Part shown: in pieces, positions 1 to 11,240 of the stretch
Position numbering within the stretch: the first letter of the stretch is position 1
How the letters are laid out: the number at the start of each line of letters is the position of its first letter
DNA from: Chlorops oryzae
Taxonomy: Eukaryota > Arthropoda > Insecta > Diptera > Chloropidae
Length of the DNA: 64,000 nucleotides
Direction: 5' to 3'
Assembly: GCA_020466095.1 (NCBI GenBank)
Contig: CM035808.1
Location: forward strand, 186,001-250,000
Notes under the pieces: generated by a model
The model's input: the letters and a program-made list of their open reading frames with translations, nothing else
Database searches by the model: none
What the model was told of the DNA's origin: nothing
Position numbers and translations under genes: made by a program

Positions 1-90
1 AATCAAAACTATCGATTGTCTTCAAAAACCATCGATGTTTTCGATAGTTTGAAACCATCAATAGTGCTATCGATTGTTTCTCCAGCTCTA
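1..90 (+). mobile_element. Right end of a CGATAG-word hAT-type element (truncated by the window start)
   Basis: CGAT-rich sequence ending in CTCCAGCTCTA at 80-90. The last 90 bp align base by base with 22,999-23,097 and share the terminal CCAGCTCTA (inverse of TAGAGCTGG) with the complete element at 43665-45284. Several CGATA/ATCGAT words are present. The left part is outside the window. Confidence 0.6.
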
Positions 91-2364
91 GTAAGAGGTC
101 GCCTCGTTCGCTGCATATGTTTTTGGGCGGAACTTCTTTATTTCGACAATGTTTTGATCGCAACGCTTTGGCAAATATAAATAATACAAAAGAATGAGTT
201 AAAAGAGAAAGCACGGCAGTTGGATAAAGGCAGATTTTATTGCGGATCAAATTCGCGTAAAAAGCGTGAAAATGTTTGAAAAAACCAAGCAAGGGAATAA
301 ACAAAGATTCAATCCAGCAAACGAATAAACAAAGCATACATATATGTATGTATGTATGTGCATGTATGTTTTCGGAGTCTGATGGAAAGCTGCGTTTCCA
401 GTCGCTTACATGCATATGCAGACTGCTTTATTCACTATACGGCCATACGGCCCATTCAAATGTGACGTACGGATTTTATCGAGCTTCCTGTGAGCGAATG
501 TGAGTCACGATCCAGGAACGCTAACAAAGCGAGTAGGTACATGCCTTACCCACAACAAGGAGACCCCGAATGCTCGTAGATGCATGCCCATTTGTACCTA
601 CACGAATGTGACGGCGGAAGCTCGCCGGTCTTCGCCTTCCTTCAGGTGCTTGCGAATGGGCGTCAGTGGGTTTTCTGGCCGCCCGTCGTGGGTGTGTATC
701 TTAACCGAGCGTAGAGGGGAATTAAGGTGGAAAATGTGAATGAATTGCGATGACTTGTATGAATGAAAAATGTCGTGAATGAGTGGATTTTATGGGGCTA
801 CTATATATATATGTACATAGGTACTACACTTCGCTCCTGCCCATACCGTGCTGTTGACACGCAAGGAAATTTTAGAGTCTTCCTCTGGAGTGGCCGTACA
901 AAGCGATAGGACAGAACGGAATTGAATGGAATGGTGGAATGGAATGGGACGTGGACATGATGGTATCACACATTGGCCCTGCATTCATGTCGACCCAACG
1001 TCACGTTGGTTAAACTCATAGAAAGGAGTGCTTCCGGGAACAGTAGACATGACTTAACGTTATGAATCACACTTTTATGACTCAAGGAGTACTTAAAGGA
1101 CGTTGACTGTCAACTCAAGAAGCATCCTTTTTTCTCCTTTTTCGCTCAATTTTTTTCATATCTTCAGGCATGTCTAGTGCAATTTTTATCGTGACTGTTG
1201 TCACTGACAAGTGATATGTACCATTCAGCCCGAATGAAGTCTGCGCTCCTCTCCATTGCAATGCTGCTGCTGCTGCTGCTGCTGATCATCATCAAACAAA
1301 ATATGCGGATATGCGGATTTGCGGGATTTGAAAACATTCCCACATACGCACAAACAGGCTCACAATGGACCGAGTACTAAAGCATAATAATAATAATAAT
1401 AATAATAGATTTGGCGCATAAGCGACCATGCCAAGCCATTCAGTCATTCGTTCACCCTATTAACCGGCGCAGCACTAGCCAGCCACTCTTCGTCGTACAT
1501 ATGTACACGTAATTATGTATGTGTGCTGGAATAATTCATTCTAATTAGCGTGTTCGGCTTAGCCTGCCGGCATGCTGACGATGGCAGTTTCCATCTGCAA
1601 TACACCCTTTTGAATAATTCTTCGGTAGCAATAAATAAAACATAAAAAAACAAAAAACCTTGCCAGGAAAAAGCCAAGCAGTCACCTTACCCCCACGCGA
1701 TAACATAAACAAACATGAATAGTCGACTGATTTGGTTCATTTACTCAATTCATTCAAAGCGCTTATGAATTCATTGCTTTGCTGTGCTTTGTCTTGTTTT
1801 GTTTTGTTTTGTTTTGTTTTGTTTTGTTTTATTCGAAGCCACTTGTAACAAAAGCAGGAAAAAATCTAAAGAAAACACCAGGCAAAAACACTCCAAAGGG
1901 ACCGTGTCCGCATTTCCACAGATGTAATAATTACGTACACACACATTCATATGTACAGACATTGTTCATATTTACATACAATCGCTCCATATGGAAACGC
2001 ATTCAATTGAAAGCCTCATCGTTTTACGAATTCAAGCTAAATTAAAAGTCCAGAAGCAGGGGCAGGTCGTCACTAAGCACAAAGAATATCATTAGGGGCT
2101 GTCTATCAATAAGAGAAAGTAGGTTCCACCAATGAGTTCCCCCGAAAGACTAGAAATGCTTGCATGTTTTAAATAATTATAATCACTCTAGGAGTAGACG
2201 AGGGACGACGAGTGACGAAGGGAAGGGAAAGAAACAAATATTTATTCAAACATTTTGGCGAAATTTCTTAATTCGCTGCTTACATTTTTCTGATTCTTGG
2301 AAATTCCTTGACCTCTTCCCCCGATTCGATTCATCGTTTTGTTTGTTAAACAAATCTAGTAAGT
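91..2364. other. Non-coding stretch, simple repeats only
   Basis: No recognisable gene. It contains a (GCT)n run near 1,262-1,283, an (AAT)n run near 1,386-1,408 and a (TTTTG)n tract at about 1,792-1,831. Open frames are short and look random. Confidence 0.6.
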
Positions 2365-2720
2365 AAGCTACAGTCGGTCAAGTCCGACTTTGATATACCC
2401 AGCGTATATGACATTATTGGCGCGCTATGTTTTGCCTTTCCTTTTCAACTACACCACCTCGCATTTTTCTTGCTTCGAATTTGAAGCTTCTTCGCCTTTT
2501 ACTTCGGAAGTTACGAACAATATCCATATGTAGGCGTGGTAGTGTGTGGATATCGCCCAAATTCGCTTATTGACTTCATGATCATGCTCGTTCGGGGCTC
2601 GGCATACATGCAGGCCTAAATGCGTATGCTCGAAATTTTCAATCCTGATACGATGAGCATTGATCGGCTGACGCTACGATATGATACAATATTAATTAGG
2701 ATATTTCGCCTACATGCTAG
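2365..2720 (+). repeat. Helitron/DINE-like repeat fragment
   Basis: It begins CTACAGTCGGTCAAGTCCGA, then GATATACCCAGCG, and later GTGTGGATATCGCCCAAATTC. The same start block recurs, diverged, at 9,042-9,157. The CTACAGTCG...GATATACCC arrangement resembles Helitron-related repeats of Drosophila. Ends are not sharply defined. Confidence 0.4.
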
Positions 2721-3011
2721 CCTAAATGCAGTTTAAATTTTCGATCTGATCAAGATGACTGATACAGTCTGTACAATATGTAATTTTCCTACCATCTACC
2801 GTGCACTAAGTTGACCAACTAGTGACCCGTGCCATTCAGTGTCACTAGTTCTCCCACGTCTAGTGACCAACTGTACGTGCCATTTTCTATTGACTTTGTA
2901 TGAGCATATGTTCGAGCGGACACCAGTTGACGATTGAACTAGTGATGCTTGACTCTAGAGTCTAGAGGCAGCTCATAAGCTATATTACCTAAATAGAAAG
3001 CGCCGCGCACA

Positions 3012-3090
3012 GGGCTCAGATGGCTCAGTGTGAAGAGTCTGGCCTTTCGACCTGAAGACCCGAGTTCGAATCTCACTCGGGCGGGTGGCG

Positions 3091-3122
<32 letters not shown>
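3012..3122 (+). repeat. tRNA-like segment with A and B boxes and a T30 tract
   Basis: The A-box-like TGGCTCAGTGTG is followed 35-40 nt later by the B-box-like AGTTCGAATCTC, as in a tRNA gene. The T-arm region can pair CCCGAG with CTCGGG. It ends in about 30 T on the sense strand (3093-3122), a strong Pol III stop. The anticodon arm is degenerate, so it is not called a working tRNA. Confidence 0.55.
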
Positions 3123-3124
<2 letters not shown>

Positions 3125-3153
3125 AAGTGGATAATATTAAAGGTACCTACTTA

Positions 3154-3395
3154 GGTAGGTAGGTTGAAATGGCTGCCACTTAGGCCGTTAATTGGCCCAT
3201 TGTGATACCAATGAGGTTTTCTTGTGTTTTGTGTGAGTGTACGTCTTTTTATGTAGTGTGCCCCTAACATGCGATTTTTGAAAAACCAATGCTAGGCTTG
3301 GAACATTACACTCCGTTTCGCCTATGCCGGGAATCGAACCTCGGACCCTGGGATTAAGAGCATAGCATGCATCCCCTACGCTATCCCAGAGCCAC
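3154..3395 (-). mobile_element. tRNA-derived SINE, copy 1, with 13-bp target duplication
   Basis: On the - strand it starts GTGGCTCTGGGATAGCG (A box TAGCGTAGGGG), has a perfect B box GGTTCGATTCC and a body ending in an ACCT/AACC-type tail. AGGTACCTACTTA flanks it at 3141-3153 and 3396-3408, as expected for LINE-driven insertion. It is about 90% alike over its whole length to the copy at 11241-11487. It is nested in element C. The partner LINE is not in the window. Confidence 0.85.
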
Positions 3396-3600
3396 AGGTA
3401 CCTACTTAACAGGCTTAAAAAAATATTTTTGTGAGAAAAAATTAAAAAAATTGTGTTATTGAAAATATAATTTATGGGATTTTTCGCATGAACTGTGAAA
3501 GCATTCACGAGAATTCAGAATGGAAACTTTTTTTCTCTCTTCTCACCCATAAGAATCCATAAGAATAATCCTCCGAATTTTACAATTTTCCACTTTTTCT

Positions 3601-3672
3601 CGCCTGCCCTGGGATTCGAACACGAGCCTTCGGATTGATGATCGGACATCCTAATTATTACGCTACGGAGCC
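3601..3672 (-). repeat. tRNA-like segment in element C
   Basis: On the - strand: GGCTCCGTAGCGTAATAATT (A box TAGCGTAATAA) and GTGTTCGAATCCC (B box), ending GGGCAGGCGAG. It is related to the tRNA-like segments at 11,016-11,090 and 14,262-14,335, which share the TAGCGTAAT start and the GAG-CGAG end. Confidence 0.5.
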
Positions 3673-3771
3673 TTCTGATTCTCGTGCAGCAAATTCATTT
3701 TATGAATGCTCAAGAAAATTGAACTGTGGACCTCCGCTGGGGTCATTTTGCCCCGCATTTACTGCAGGGTA

Positions 3772-4220
3772 CCGATCTTCTTGCTGTTTCAAGATCCGCA
3801 CAAAACTAATATATGTACCCTGCTAACGCTGGGTACAAAAAAGAAATAAAATTATGAAAATCCATTCGAACATACATACATATGTACATACAAATATTCG
3901 ATCTAGCTGAAGGCATTTGTTGACAGCTCAAATTATTTGCATATTCAATTAATTATAATGAAAAACTACGAGTAATGCTACAAATTAGGCATTCATCCAT
4001 TCCGTTGTGAAAATAGGTGCGTCGTCATTCATTCAAAACTTTGCTTAAATCGCTTCATATATATTTACATTTGTACATTTATACATTCATATGTACGTAT
4101 GTACGTACGTGCGGTCATATGAATACAAATCTACATTCGATACATTTACCCACAAAAAAGATTCATGCGCCGGGCTTGGAATATTTTATGCGAGTTAACG
4201 GTTTTATGCTTTTATTTCAG
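3772..4220. other. Non-coding; small hairpin and intron-like sequence
   Basis: It contains a short hairpin-like TACCCTGCTAACGCTGGGTA at about 3,816-3,835 and then AT-rich DNA that leads into the pyrimidine-rich acceptor of the candidate exon at 4221. No gene seen. Confidence 0.5.
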
Positions 4221-4299
4221 ATTTTAATTGAAAACTCACTGGCAACGGGCGAACGGACAGACGAGGACAGCGGAGGACACAGTGGAGGAAGCTCCAAGG
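4221..4299 (+). CDS. Candidate internal exon of an unassigned gene
   Basis: 79 nt between a strong acceptor (TGCTTTTATTTCAG) and a strong donor (CCAAGG|GTATGT). Only one frame is open across it; the other two have stops within the first 9 nt. That frame reads 26 residues rich in Asp, Glu, Gly, Ser and Thr (ENSLATGERTDEDSGGHS...), of the kind found in disordered or cytoplasmic regions. Phase 0 in, phase 1 out. It may belong to a + strand gene whose other exons lie outside the window, or be a 5' exon of rst 50 kb downstream. I cannot name the protein. Confidence 0.4.
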
Positions 4300-4954
4300 G
4301 TATGTACGAATGTTTTTTTTAACACTTTTTATACCGAAAGATTGTGTGTGTGTGTGTGTGTGTGCTGAAAACAGAAATTCTCGGTGTAAATAAATGAAAA
4401 GGGAGACCATTCCAGATAAACTTTCCCCAAATATTTGAGCATTCATGCAACGCAGCGAAAGCACGTAGTTTGAGAAAATATGAACAATAAAAAAAAAAAA
4501 CAACCTAAAATAAACTGTAGAATTGTGTACGCAGTTTTTCATGTTTTCCACCTCGATCTGTGTAGATGGAACACTTAAAACTACAATCAAGCCGTCGCAA
4601 ACAATAATTTCTTAAAAGTTTAAGTCAAATGAATGCTGTCCAAAGCAATGCATCCAATGCGTGTATTCAACACAGCCAAATATATTGAACCAGTTACAAT
4701 CAACTGCGCTTCTGATTGTAAAGGTTCTAGCGGGTTAAGCAAAGGCATGCGGCATCATGAATGGAGTTTTGAAATTTTGTTGATTTTTCGATAGGTGCCA
4801 TCTAAAAACACTGTGGATACTGTAGATTTTTACATTGAACGGTCCTTGATATATCCTTGAAAACCCTTTTTTGTTAAGTTTTTTTTTTTTTCAAAATTTT
4901 ATATCTCAACAGCCAATTGCGATAAGAAAGTGAATCAAACGTTGGCCGATTGCT
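4300..4954. other. Non-coding, with a decayed repeat fragment
   Basis: A (GT)n run at about 4,342-4,363. At about 4,632-4,710 it holds a decayed copy of the ATGCCTG...CAATAGCGC family (shared words: CATTCAACA..., ATATATTGAACCA, TTACAATCAACTGCGC). No gene. Confidence 0.45.
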
Positions 4955-6110
4955 TATATTATATAATAGGAAATCAAAAAAAAATTTTTTTTTATTTTTA
5001 CACTGAGAAAAATTTTTCCATAAAAATAAAAAGACAATTTTTTTTCAGTGTATTCCCAGTTTGACGCCGCTCTACAATTTAATAAAAAAAACTTCTAAGT
5101 ATTTGCTTTCATTTAAAAAAAGTTTCATTCAAATTAAATGGCGCAACAGTGAGATATTCAAAAAATTACAAGTGCACATAGATGCTCTAGTAGTAATATC
5201 CAGTACAAATGTGCGAAAATGATACAAAACACATTACTCATACGGCATGTTTTTTAAAAATTTAATATCTCCAAAAAATAATTAAGATAAAAGAATGAAA
5301 CAAATGTTGAGCTTATGTTAAGCCCAAAGGTATTCCAATATTAAGGAAAAAACCACCTGAAAAATGTCAGAAGTTAGCTGTTTCGGCAGATCGCACACAA
5401 ATTTAAATACATTCAATCGTATGGTTCATAGCTTGCAATGTATCGGCAACTGCGATCGAGCCTGTAACAGAAAATTCGAAACAATTAATAACTCTTCTTT
5501 CGTCGCGTAGGCAGTTTGACAACTAATGATGTAGATATTTTTTGAAGTAACTATTGGGTTACTTCGTTAATATACTAGTGAAACCAAAAATTTTTCACAA
5601 TAAAATTTGTTGGTAAAAATTTTTTTATAAACTTTATAACAAAATTTTAGTTTTGCAAAATAAATAATAATGATAAATAGTGAAACAATCCAGCCGAGCA
5701 TGGTAAAAATGACCTTTCAACTAGGCGAAACATAATAGATAACAAAGAATTTTTATGCAATACTCGGCTTAGTAGATTGGTACTTGGTTCTAATATTTGC
5801 ATTTCTAGAAGTAAATTATGTTCTATCAAATAGGCGCAACAAGATATCAGAGTTTCATTGCCTAGATGTGAAGTAGCGTCAATTCGCAAAATGATTTCCA
5901 CTCTCGGCGTTCATATCTCAATATTAATTTTGACTTTTAATAAAACAAGGTATTTTTTTTAAATATTCAAAAAGTTTTACAAAAACTGAAATACACTGAA
6001 AAAAATAGTTAAATGTTTGTTTTCTTTTTTGTGCAAAAATTTTTCTCAGTGTAAAATTTAAAATTAATTTTCTATATTTCTTGTTTTATTTCCTATTAAA
6101 ATTGTGGCAA
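4955..6110. mobile_element. Foldback-like element with imperfect inverted ends (ACACTGAGAAAAA)
   Basis: Left: AGGAAATC, then ACACTGAGAAAAATTTTT at 5001, then AATTTTTTTTCAGTGTATT about 50 bp on. Right, inverted: TTTTTCTCAGTGTAAAATTT near 6,045-6,060 and TACACTGAAAAAAAT at 5,992, then ATTTCCTATT. So each end carries a pair of facing ACACTG blocks, and the two ends mirror each other over about 100 bp. The interior is AT-rich with ATATCTC words and no transposase. The exact borders are uncertain. Confidence 0.5.
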
Positions 6111-7163
6111 TTTTCGTTGATTCGGCGAAATCTGAACACCTTTTTTACTCAGAGCCTGTAAACAAAAAATTTAAACGACAAATTTTTTAAATTTAAAAAC
6201 ACCAATTGTATTTTTCGGCGCTTGGTTTACTTTTTCTGGATTTTGAATCCTCCAATCCTTAAACTAAAATAACATAAAATGATTACTTGGTGACAAAAAA
6301 GAAACATAAAAAAAATACTTAACACTTTTCAATTTATAAACCCAAATTCGGCTCTAATTTATCACTAAAAAGGCAAAGAAAGATTTGGTATCAACAAAAA
6401 ATTTTAAATGTTTAAAAAATTTTACCCGTTTTATATTCATTAAACCTTTTATTAAAAATTTTAAATAGTATTTCCAGTTACTTTAGCTAGATTAATAACT
6501 ATAATAAATGATAAAAATTTTGAAAAAAATCAGCCTTGAAGTATGGTACAAAAAAAATTGAACCTCTTTCAACTGCAGGCGACACTAGGAATTGAAGACT
6601 TAAAGCAATTTCTGCGCATGTCAAAACTCGGCTTAAGAAAGAAAATTGTAATTTTCGGGTCTGAAGTAACTTTTTTTCTGACAACAATTTCTGTGGCAAG
6701 CTAACTTTTTTTATTTGTTTTCTAAATCAAACTAAAGAGAAACGCAAAAATATGCGGAGTTCTCCGCCTGTAGGTATGTGGACAGAGGACGCAATTCGAT
6801 CAACAGAAGGTGAAAAAGATTAGAACAAATTATTTTTTTCATATTGAACATATTTTTCATCGGAAAAAAATGTTTTGACACATGCGCCATTTTATGATTT
6901 TTATTTTTCATTCCTGGCAATAAATTTGAAATTTATGCGTTTTCGTTTTTTCTTCTCATTTTTTCATATCCATTTGTTAAACGTGAATTAGACAATGTGA
7001 ACTCTTCCGGTGAGCGAATAAATCCACGTTTGAGAGCTTTTTAAAAAAAATATTTTTTTAGCCCGTCTTCGTTGATTTTGTTGGTATTTTTGCCTGAATG
7101 CAGTTAACGGAAATTTATTTGCTATACTCGAAAACAAAATATATATCTGAGCATAATTCTTTT
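6111..7163. other. AT-rich non-coding stretch
   Basis: Long A and T runs, no recognisable gene, RNA or element ends. Open frames here are short and low in complexity. Confidence 0.55.
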
Positions 7164-7775
7164 TATACCTGACACACTCTGTGTGGAGGGTATATTGCGT
7201 TTGTGTGGCTGTGTGTAATAGACAGAACCTCTCGAGATAGACCATACAAACCATATATGTACATATATAGGAATGATCAGCTTCAGCAGGATATTCGATT
7301 TAGCCATGTCCGTATACAGTTTTCTTATCGAAGGAACTATCTTCACAAAGCTTGGTATGCGTGTTTACGGGGCCATGAGTTAGGACAAGTTCGAGATTGG
7401 AATCGAACCATTTTTAAGGACATCTCCAGTACGAGGGCCTGCTATGAAAATTACATAAATTGCTTTAATCCGGAAGTTTTCGAAGTATTTTGATGAAGTT
7501 CGATATTTGAGCATATTTGAGTGCTTCAAACGTTATTTCACAAAATTGAGAAATTGGGCGTGGCAAAAGGGCGTGTTTCGATATTTGTCTCTTATAAAAT
7601 TATCGTTGGACTTGAACGAAAGTTGTCTCAAAACATTTTCTTGATCGTTCCCATTATTAAGGGTGCCTCCAGTACCTATTAGGGTCTGTCGCAAAAACCC
7701 CAAAAACTATTAACTGTTTATCTGTGTTGGGTATTGTATTTCCAGGTCCGCCGGACTATAACACCCTTGTTTGTA
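7164..7775 (+). repeat. 'TATACC' interspersed repeat (Helitron/DINE-like), longer copy
   Basis: It starts TTTTATACCTGACACACTC, then GAGGGTATATTGCGTTTGTG; it has GATCAGCTTCAGCAGGATAT and ATTTAGCCATGTCCGTA, blocks that resemble those of Drosophila DINE-like repeats, and ends GTCCGCCGGACTATAACACC. It is collinear with the copy at 56955-57425 in rst intron 2, with a longer middle. No protein frame of note. Confidence 0.5.
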
Positions 7776-9041
7776 TTTTTATTTTTATTTTTTTTGTATT
7801 TTTTCAGAGCACAAGCCGCAGAAAATGCTATTTTGATGGTAATTTTATGCATAGCCATACAATTTCGAAAAAAAAAAAAACAGAATTTATTCGCGTCAGA
7901 ATTGAAAATCCTGCTTTTCTTTATTTAAGGTTTAAAAACTTTTTTTCTCATTTCCCAAAATTTATTTAACGCATTCGAATTTTTCCGCTAATGACTTTAT
8001 TGGGAATGCATAAAAATGAACAAAAATATAAAAAAATTTAATGCGGGAGATGGATGTGACTACATCTGACTTTTGTAACTGTTAAAAATTGTCCGCTGAA
8101 AAATTCAGATCATTAGGTTGGACCTTCTGAAAAGCTCACAGAGATCTTGTTCTCATGTTTGAAGCACACTCCTCCTCCCCCTTCTTCTGTTGCAATGTCG
8201 AACAAGCTCAATTGCGAAAATGTTTAATAGGTTTTTATCATTTCATCGACAATAGGTCCCGGTTAACAACACAACAGTTTATTTGCTTCTCATTCAATCT
8301 TGTCGGAGCACACTAACACACATGCACGCACATGCACACACCCGCACACATCTCCAACGCTGGCACTATAGCTACGTGTTGCTCGGAAACCGCAAACTGG
8401 AGAGCTTCCCGTTGATTACTTTATTTACTCATTTGTGAAATTTTTTCAATCGAACAAAAAACATTGATCAAATCTACGATTCATTTAAATTCGTTATGTA
8501 AATTTGCCGTTGAGTATTAAAGTTTATCCCGCAAACCCTACAGCAAATCTGTGACAGAATGACCGACCGACCAATTAGGCGTTCCAACGCGCGGCAACGG
8601 AGCAACGGGCACCGGTGTTCGTTAAATAATATTGAACTATAGAGGGAGATAGAAATAAGAGAATTTATCAATGGGGAAGGAAAAACGTCACTTGCAGCTG
8701 GCGGCCGAATGACTCTTGCACTTTCATCACGATCCCTGCAGGGAGTGCACCGATACAGGCAAACATATGCTCACATCGGCTGTGCGCTGCGCTGCGCTGC
8801 ATTGTGTTTGTTTTTTGTGCAATAATCCAATTGTAAATCCTATAACTTCTTATTACAGAAATTGCATTTTCCTGCGAGTTCAATTAAATGTTATGGAAAT
8901 AAAATAAAAATTTTTGCGAAACGAGTGAGACGAAAGGAAAATTGAAAAACTCACAATTTCCAATTGAAAATGCTTTAAATTAACTTTCAACAAATTCAAA
9001 AATTTCTCAAAATCCGATTGTCCGAGCTTATCCTTGACGCG
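7776..9041. other. Non-coding stretch
   Basis: No gene recognised. It contains CA-rich microsatellite sequence (about 8,310-8,350) and AT-rich DNA up to the Helitron-like fragment. Confidence 0.55.
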
Positions 9042-9157
9042 TCTTACTACCGATCAAGCCCGAATTTGATATGTATACCCAGCGGACCGCTGTTTATGGT
9101 CCTTGCCGTGGGCGGATATCGCCTATTTTCACTTAGAATCGTTCGCCGGGCCCAATA
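9042..9157 (+). repeat. Helitron-like fragment split by the mariner insertion
   Basis: ACTACCGATCAAGCCCGAATTTGATATGTATACCCAGCGG resembles the start of the repeat at 2365, and TGGGCGGATATCGCC resembles its GTGGATATCGCCC block. The mariner element then interrupts it; TCTGTGTGCGAAATTTTGAC after 10,445 may be its continuation. Confidence 0.35.
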
Positions 9158-9159
9158 TA

Positions 9160-10443
9160 TTAGGTGTAGTAAAAAGAAATCCATTATTTTTGCATTAAAT
9201 TGAGGGCTTTATTTAAGATAGTTAGAATGACCCGATTTAGGTCAAATTTGCGCCGTTTTGTTCGATAGCTTGTTGCCATTTTAAAGGTAATTGCATTATG
9301 CCTCCCTCATAGAAGCCCTCGTTCCTATTAGCAAAAAATTGAGACAGTCGAATTTCAGAAGCCTCTCTTGAAGCGAATGTTTCACCAGCAAAATTGTTCG
9401 CCATGGACAGGAACAGATGGTAATCACTTGGTGCCAGGTCCGGACTATAAGGTGGATGCAGAAGAACCTCCCAACCAAACTCCCGGAGCTTCTGGCGAGT
9501 CACTATCGATGTCTGTGGCCTGGCGTTGTCCTGATGGAACACAATTCCTCTCCTATTGGCCAAAGCTGGCCGCTTATGGGCGATTGCTTCCTTCAGACGG
9601 TCCAATTGTTGACAGTAGAGTTCCGAGTTAAGAGTTTTGCCGTATGGGAGCAGCTCATAGTAGATAATTCCCTGCCAATCCCACCAAACACACAGCAAAA
9701 CCTTCCTGGCCGTCAATCCTGGCCTGGCCACCGTTTCCGCCGGTTCACCGTGTTTCGACCACGACCGTTTTCGCTTGACGTTGTCGTAAGTGACCCACTT
9801 TTCATCACCAGTCACCAACCGCTTCAGAAATGGGTCGATTTTGTTGCGGTTCAGCAGCGATTCGCAGATGGAAATTCGGTCTATGAGGTTTTTTTGCGTT
9901 AACTCGTGTGGCACCCATACATCGAGCTTTTTTGTGTATCCAGCCTTATTCAAATGGTTCCAAACGGTTTTTTGTGCAATCTTTAGCTCTTTTGCAATCG
10001 AAACAGTGCTAACATGACGGTCGGACTCGATAATTTCCATGATTTTATCGACATTTTCGACAATTGGCCTTCCAGTGCGTGGTGCATCCTTGACATCGAA
10101 TTTACCGGAACGGAATCGACGAAACCAAAATTGCGCATGATTGGCTGTTACAGTATCAGGTCCATAAACGCTATTCACATTTTCAGCCGCCTGGCTTGCG
10201 TTTTCTCCCTTATCGAAGAAAAACTGTAAAATGTAGCGAATTTTCTCTTTGCTGATGTCCATCTTTGACAAGCTCTCAAACAAAACTGAATCAATCAATC
10301 AAAAAAGTGTCAAAAAAGTTTTTTAGTAGGAACTGTCTTTCTAATGCCCCCTAGCGGAACACGATCGGACTTATACAACGCGAGATACAGATAAATAACG
10401 CCATCTATTGGAAAAATAATGGATTTCTTTTTACTACACCTAA
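9160..10443 (-). mobile_element. Complete mariner transposon, copy 1
   Basis: 1,284 bp bounded by inverted ends TTAGGTGTAGTAAAAAGAAA (left) and the inverse ending TTTCTTTTTACTACACCTAA (right), flanked by TA on both sides (9158-9159, 10444-10445), the mariner target duplication. The ends match for about 30 bp, including ATCCATTATTTTT. It carries one uninterrupted transposase gene on the - strand. A second, damaged copy lies at 52478-53713 with the same ends. Confidence 0.95.
9237..10298 (-). CDS. Mariner transposase (DD34D), apparently intact
   Basis: It cuts and rejoins the mariner ends at TA sites. The open frame has 353 codons. The likely true start is the internal Met at codon 13 (about position 10262), giving 341 residues, the usual mariner size. 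N-terminal helix-turn-helix region: about 15-125. Mariner signature WVPHEL at 128-133. Catalytic triad: D165 in VTGDEKW, D257 in HQDNARP and D292 in SPDLAPSDYH, with exactly 34 residues between the last two. No stop or frameshift is visible, so it could be active; that is inference. The subfamily was not determined. Confidence 0.95.
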   Translation of the reverse strand: MIDSVLFESLSKMDISKEKIRYILQFFFDKGENASQAAENVNSVYGPDTVTANHAQFWFRRFRSGKFDVKDAPRTGRPIVENVDKIMEIIESDRHVSTVSIAKELKIAQKTVWNHLNKAGYTKKLDVWVPHELTQKNLIDRISICESLLNRNKIDPFLKRLVTGDEKWVTYDNVKRKRSWSKHGEPAETVARPGLTARKVLLCVWWDWQGIIYYELLPYGKTLNSELYCQQLDRLKEAIAHKRPALANRRGIVFHQDNARPQTSIVTRQKLREFGWEVLLHPPYSPDLAPSDYHLFLSMANNFAGETFASREASEIRLSQFFANRNEGFYEGGIMQLPLKWQQAIEQNGANLT

Positions 10444-11015
10444 TATCTGTGTGCGAAATTTTGACGTGATTGGACCACATTTTATAAACCATTTGTTCGC
10501 GCTACCTCTGAGTGGGCCCCGCTTTCGACGCTGCAATAAATGGGACCGGTCCAAGGTCGGTCCATAAGAAGTCATACATTCAACTTACCTCTTTTGACAT
10601 ACACTGAAAAAAATTATAGCACCATGTGCTATATTTTGTGAGCGCTAATTGCTATAACTATAGTAGAAAATGGGATAGTAGATCTTTGTTACTGCGTCTG
10701 CTATATTTTATACGAAACTTTAATAGCTGCTATTGCTATAATTTAATATAACCCGTGCTACACCAATAGCAGTTTATGCTATTATTGGTCATAGTTTTTG
10801 CTATATGAACATAATATCTACAGATATAAAATATAGCTACTCCGTGCTATAGCATTTGGTAACTGGCCTAGCACAAGCGACTGAGAAAAAAGAAAAATTT
10901 TATTTTGTGTTTTGACTTTTTTATTTATTTATTTTAATTAATTTATTATATATTTTTTATTTATTTATTTGGTTCTATTTAAATCTTTTTCTCTTTCATC
11001 TCTTTAAATTTTCTC

Positions 11016-11090
11016 GCCTCGGCCGAGCCTTGAACCGCTGACCTCCAGTTCGCTGGGCGAACGTCTTAGCCATTACGCTAAACGAACGAA
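11016..11090 (-). repeat. tRNA-like segment 1 of element A
   Basis: On -: TTTAGCGTAATGGCTAAGAC (A box TAGCGTAATGG) and CAGCGGTTCAAGGCTCG (B-box-like), ending CGAGGCGAG. It aligns with the segment at 14,262-14,335 in element B. The CCA-end structure is not intact, so it is a relic or promoter module rather than a tRNA gene. Confidence 0.5.
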
Positions 11091-11240
11091 TTTAATGTCT
11101 TGGTCAAAATGCTCACTTGAGTTTATGGTTGCTCAGGTCTTGGGAAACGTGCTTAAAAATTTTTTTCACTCCAAAAATTAATTACTTGAAAATAAATCCA
11201 TTACAAAAAAAAAAAAATAATAATAGTAACCTTAAAAATT

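Larger units (their letters stand above)
2797..3771 (+). mobile_element. TIR element C: TACCCTGCAGTAA ends, tRNA-like segments inside
   Basis: The left end TACCGTGCACTAA (2797-2809) and right end TTACTGCAGGGTA (3759-3771) are inverted with 11 of 13 matches. After the left end come repeats of CTAGTGACC and GTCACTAG in both orientations (2,810-2,970). Inside are a tRNA-like segment at 3012-3086 (+) followed by about 30 T, and another at 3601-3672 (-). A SINE with its own 13-bp duplications is inserted between them. Length 975 bp, close to element B (966 bp), which has the same TIR type. No transposase frame, so non-autonomous. No clear target duplication was found. Confidence 0.6.

Noticed and set aside
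3012..3086. True tRNA gene
   Set aside because: A and B boxes are good but the acceptor stem and anticodon arm do not fold properly; the same holds for the other tRNA-like segments.
9417..9902. 161-codon + strand frame in the mariner
   Set aside because: Antisense shadow of the transposase gene on the - strand.
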